Positions 6,142 to 8,336 of a DNA stretch of 8,336 nucleotides are shown in pieces (positions within the stretch are counted from its first letter, which is position 1; the number at the start of each line of letters is the position of its first letter). Source of the DNA: an uncultured Jeotgalicoccus sp. (GTDB lineage: Bacteria > Bacillota > Bacilli > Staphylococcales > Salinicoccaceae); assembly GCA_947631305.1 (NCBI GenBank), contig CANRKV010000064.1, forward strand, positions 1 to 8,336. Reading direction: 5' to 3'. Position numbers and translations under genes: made by a program. The notes beneath the pieces were generated by a model. It had not been told where the DNA came from and made no database searches. It saw only the letters and a program-made list of their open reading frames with translations.

Positions 6142-6147
6142 TATAAA
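6142..6147 (+). promoter_or_regulatory. Probable -10 box of the MFS gene, activator-dependent promoter
   Basis: TATAAA (5/6) lies 35 nt before the start codon. At 16-18 bp upstream there is no recognisable -35 (sequence around 6118-6125 is TATCACTT), as expected for a promoter requiring LysR-type activation. Assignment is tentative. Confidence 0.35.
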
Positions 6148-6181
6148 GATATGAATAACAGGAAATACTGGGGGATAAGAT

Positions 6182-7405
6182 TTGAACAAAATTTATAATA
6201 AGAATACTTTCATGCTGCTTTTCGTCATTGCTGCAATTTCCGTTAACCTCCGTTTAGGAATTACATCCGTCGGTCCGCTTATGGACACAATCCGCACGTC
6301 ACTGTCTCTGTCCAATGCACAGGCCAGTCTTCTGACTACTGTTCCCGTTTTATGTATGGGAATTTTTGCATCACTCGCTACTGTTCTTAATAAAAAGTAC
6401 GGTTCTAAATTCACTTTAATACTTATGCTGTCAGTGTTAGGTATTGCGACAGCACTGCGCGGTTTCTTACCAGGCTTCTCAACACTGCTTATCACTGCAT
6501 TTCTAATCGGTCTTGCGATTGCGGTACTCGGTCCGACAATGTCTTCTGTCATTAAGAAGCATTTCCCGGGACACGCGGCTATCGCTATCGGAATTTCAAC
6601 ATTCTTTATGAGTATGGGATCTGCAGCAAGTGCTGCTTTTACAGGTATATTTTTTGAAGTGTCCGATTCATTTATGTTTGCACTGGCAATCTGGTCAGCT
6701 TTCGCATTATTCGGTGTACTGGTCGTTGCCTTCGTCTTGAAAACTGGAGACAATAGTAAACTGCCTAAACAGGAAGTTTCTGAAGTTAAATATAAGTTTC
6801 CATCTCCATGGAAACAGCTTAAACCGTATTTGTTCATGCTGTTTTATGCACTGCAGGCTGCTTTATACTTCTCGACAATTACATGGCTTGTACCAATGTC
6901 AGTCGAAAATGGTATGACAATGATTCAGGGCGGTATGCTGTTAAGTGCAGTCATGTCCGTACAGGTTATATTTAACCTCTTACTGCCAATAATGATGGAG
7001 AAATATCCGGCACGAAGAAACTGGATCTATTTTATCCTCGCGGCAGGAACTGCTGCGACATTATTGTTCTGGACTGGAGATCACACATTAATGTGGATTG
7101 GAGCATTTATGATGGGTATTCCGCTCGGCGGCTTATACTCTGCAGCGTTAATGCTGCCGCTTGATGAAACACTGACAGCAAACGGAGCGAACTCCTGGAC
7201 TGCGATGATGCAGACAGGCGGCTGTATTATCGGCGGACTATTCCCGTTTGTTATCGGCTTTATTTATGACACCACACAAAATCATAACTATACGATGATT
7301 ATACTTCTTGTGATTTATCTATTAGCATTTATACTGATTACAGTTATTGGCAATAAAAAAGAAAATAATTTCGATAAATTTATAGTAGAACCTTCTGACA
7401 GCTAA
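6182..7405 (+). CDS. MFS transporter, CynX/NimT family
   Basis: A 407-residue polytopic membrane protein with about twelve hydrophobic segments in two six-helix halves, separated by a cytoplasmic loop near 192-216. The first helix carries NLRLGITSVGPLM (22-34), which resembles the R-x-x-x-T-S-V-G-P signature of the cyanate transporter CynX and the 2-nitroimidazole transporter NimT/YeaN. PLGGLYSAALMLPLDE (about 316-331) and the TGGCIIGGLFPF helix (about 346-357) also fit that group. The start is TTG (6182-6184), chosen because GGGGGAT (6170-6176) is correctly placed and the next in-frame ATG is codon 11, inside the first helix. Transcribed divergently from the LysR gene, so a likely target of that regulator. 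It ends in its own terminator. Family members may import or export small organic compounds; the substrate is not readable here. Confidence 0.87.
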   Translation: MNKIYNKNTFMLLFVIAAISVNLRLGITSVGPLMDTIRTSLSLSNAQASLLTTVPVLCMGIFASLATVLNKKYGSKFTLILMLSVLGIATALRGFLPGFSTLLITAFLIGLAIAVLGPTMSSVIKKHFPGHAAIAIGISTFFMSMGSAASAAFTGIFFEVSDSFMFALAIWSAFALFGVLVVAFVLKTGDNSKLPKQEVSEVKYKFPSPWKQLKPYLFMLFYALQAALYFSTITWLVPMSVENGMTMIQGGMLLSAVMSVQVIFNLLLPIMMEKYPARRNWIYFILAAGTAATLLFWTGDHTLMWIGAFMMGIPLGGLYSAALMLPLDETLTANGANSWTAMMQTGGCIIGGLFPFVIGFIYDTTQNHNYTMIILLVIYLLAFILITVIGNKKENNFDKFIVEPSDS

Positions 7406-7420
7406 GTCAGAAGGTTTTTT
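7389..7420 (+). terminator. Rho-independent terminator overlapping the 3' end of the MFS gene
   Basis: AACCTTCTGAC (7389-7399) pairs perfectly with GTCAGAAGGTT (7406-7416) around a 6-nt loop, followed by T to 7420. The 5' arm encodes the last residues of the transporter (EPSDS region), and the TAA stop (7403-7405) lies within the loop. Confidence 0.93.
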
Positions 7421-7501
7421 CTTTACCTGTCGTCAGAAACATCTATTATTATAAATAAGGGTAAGATATTAATAATCAAACTTACAGAAAATGGTGGTTC
7501 A

Positions 7502-8336
7502 ATGAGCGAAAATATATTGGCAATTACAGGACCGACTTCCGGCATCGGGAGAGCAACAGCGTTAGAATTAGCTGAGAGAGTTGACCGGATTGTACTTTTA
7601 GTCCGGAATTTAAATAAAGGTGAAGTCTTAAAAAATGAAATAGAAGCGCAGTCGGCAGTACATGTGGATTTAATTCACTGTGATTTAAGCGAACTTTCAT
7701 CCATTGAAAAAGCGGCAGCTGAAATGAAAGAGAAGTATGACTCAATTAATCATCTCGTGTTAAATGCGGGTGTGGTTTCTTTATCGAGACAAGAGACTAA
7801 AGACGGTTTTGAAATGATGATGGGAACGAACTATATCGGTCATTTCTATTTGACTCATCTGCTGCTTTCCTTAGTACTTAACAGCAAAGTAAAACAAATC
7901 GTTGTCGTGTCATCGAACGGTTATAAATTTTCTCCATTAACTCCACCGCATTTTAAACGCAGTAAATTTAATCCCATAACGAGTTATGGCAAGTCGAAAC
8001 TCGGGACTTTGTATTTAATGCAGGCACTTTATGATGCATACCATGAACAGGGATTGAAAACGACCGCTGTACATCCGGGAGCAGTATCGACTAATCTAGG
8101 TAAAACACCGAAAAATGAACGCTTCGGTAATATGGTTTATAAAGCACTGGATCCGTTTTTCCTGTCACCTGTTGAGGGCAGTTTATCAACAGTGAAGGCT
8201 GTAGAATTTCCTGACCGGTATAATGGCAAGTATATGCATAACGGTGAAATTCTCCAGGCCAAAAAGCATGGTAATGATATTGATGCGCGGAACTCTCTCA
8301 TATCTGCAACGCTGGATGTACTGAATTTAACTCACT
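7502..8336 (+). CDS. SDR-family NAD(P)-dependent oxidoreductase, retinol-dehydrogenase-like (3' end beyond the window)
   Basis: Open from ATG at 7502 to the window edge, giving the first 278 residues (starting MSENILAITG); most relatives are about 280-320 long, so little is missing. Seen: TGPTSGIG cofactor motif (9-16), R35 after beta-2 (VRN, favouring NADP), D61 (CDLS), LNAG (87-90), N110 (TNYIGHF), VVSS (135-138) supplying the catalytic Ser, Y162 and K166 (SYGKSK), and HPGAVSTNLG (191-200). This is the pattern of the retinol-dehydrogenase/WWOX-like SDR branch, different from the butA-like gene in this window. In bacteria the substrate is generally unknown. The start is preceded by a weak GGTGG (7493-7497) only 4 nt away; no better upstream start was seen. 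Monocistronic as far as visible, after the MFS terminator. No confident promoter was recognised in 7421-7490. Confidence 0.85.
   Translation, partial: MSENILAITGPTSGIGRATALELAERVDRIVLLVRNLNKGEVLKNEIEAQSAVHVDLIHCDLSELSSIEKAAAEMKEKYDSINHLVLNAGVVSLSRQETKDGFEMMMGTNYIGHFYLTHLLLSLVLNSKVKQIVVVSSNGYKFSPLTPPHFKRSKFNPITSYGKSKLGTLYLMQALYDAYHEQGLKTTAVHPGAVSTNLGKTPKNERFGNMVYKALDPFFLSPVEGSLSTVKAVEFPDRYNGKYMHNGEILQAKKHGNDIDARNSLISATLDVLNLTH

Noticed and set aside
6193..6837. 214-codon open frame on the minus strand
   Set aside because: Antisense to the MFS transporter gene, whose membrane helices and motifs are clear; no promoter or RBS, low-complexity product.
6182..7405. Assigning the MFS gene as cyanate transporter cynX with cynR
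   Set aside because: Only family resemblance and the divergent LysR arrangement support it; there is no cyanase or carbonic anhydrase gene in the window.

Overview
The window (about 40% GC, strong Shine-Dalgarno sites, GTG and TTG starts alongside ATG) looks like chromosomal DNA from a low-GC Firmicute. Staphylococcaceae (Staphylococcus, Macrococcus, Jeotgalicoccus or Salinicoccus-like) is the best guess. It rests on the butanediol dehydrogenase resembling staphylococcal ButA and on an intergenic inverted repeat carrying the GAGGCTGG / ATTTATGTCCCAG arms I associate with that family. This is recognition from memory, not a database match. I see no phage, IS, CRISPR, tRNA or rRNA.

Layout. 1-209 (-): 5' part of a GNAT acetyltransferase. 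251-294: strong hairpin terminator. 302-1603 (-): acetamidase/formamidase with a CxxC...CxxC metal-binding insert. 1604-1827: divergent regulatory region with three helically phased TTATTGTT repeats and a 7-1-7 palindrome inside the spacer of the likely promoter. 1828-2607 (+): diacetyl/acetoin reductase (butA-like). 2631-2795: long inverted-repeat element between convergent genes. 6057-2800 (-): a four-gene operon encoding a LysR regulator, a 69-residue highly charged orphan protein, a BASS-type organic-anion transporter and an isoaspartyl dipeptidase (iadA). 6058-6181: divergent LysR-type control region. 6182-7405 (+): CynX/NimT-family MFS transporter with its terminator overlapping the end of the gene. 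7502-8336 (+): a second, NADP-type SDR that runs off the window.

Working together. The most system-like unit is 2800-7405. A LysR regulator sits between a divergent exporter/importer of the cyanate-transporter family and its own operon, which couples a predicted anion transporter to a beta-aspartyl dipeptidase. It could be an inducible uptake and salvage module for isoaspartyl or related acidic peptides or amides, but the substrate is inference. The dipeptidase has Glu where the E. coli enzyme has its carbamylated metal-bridging Lys. The 69-residue protein, translationally coupled to the regulator by a 4-nt overlap, has no function I recognise. The formamidase and butanediol dehydrogenase are separate metabolic units (ammonia release from small amides; acetoin/NADH balance).
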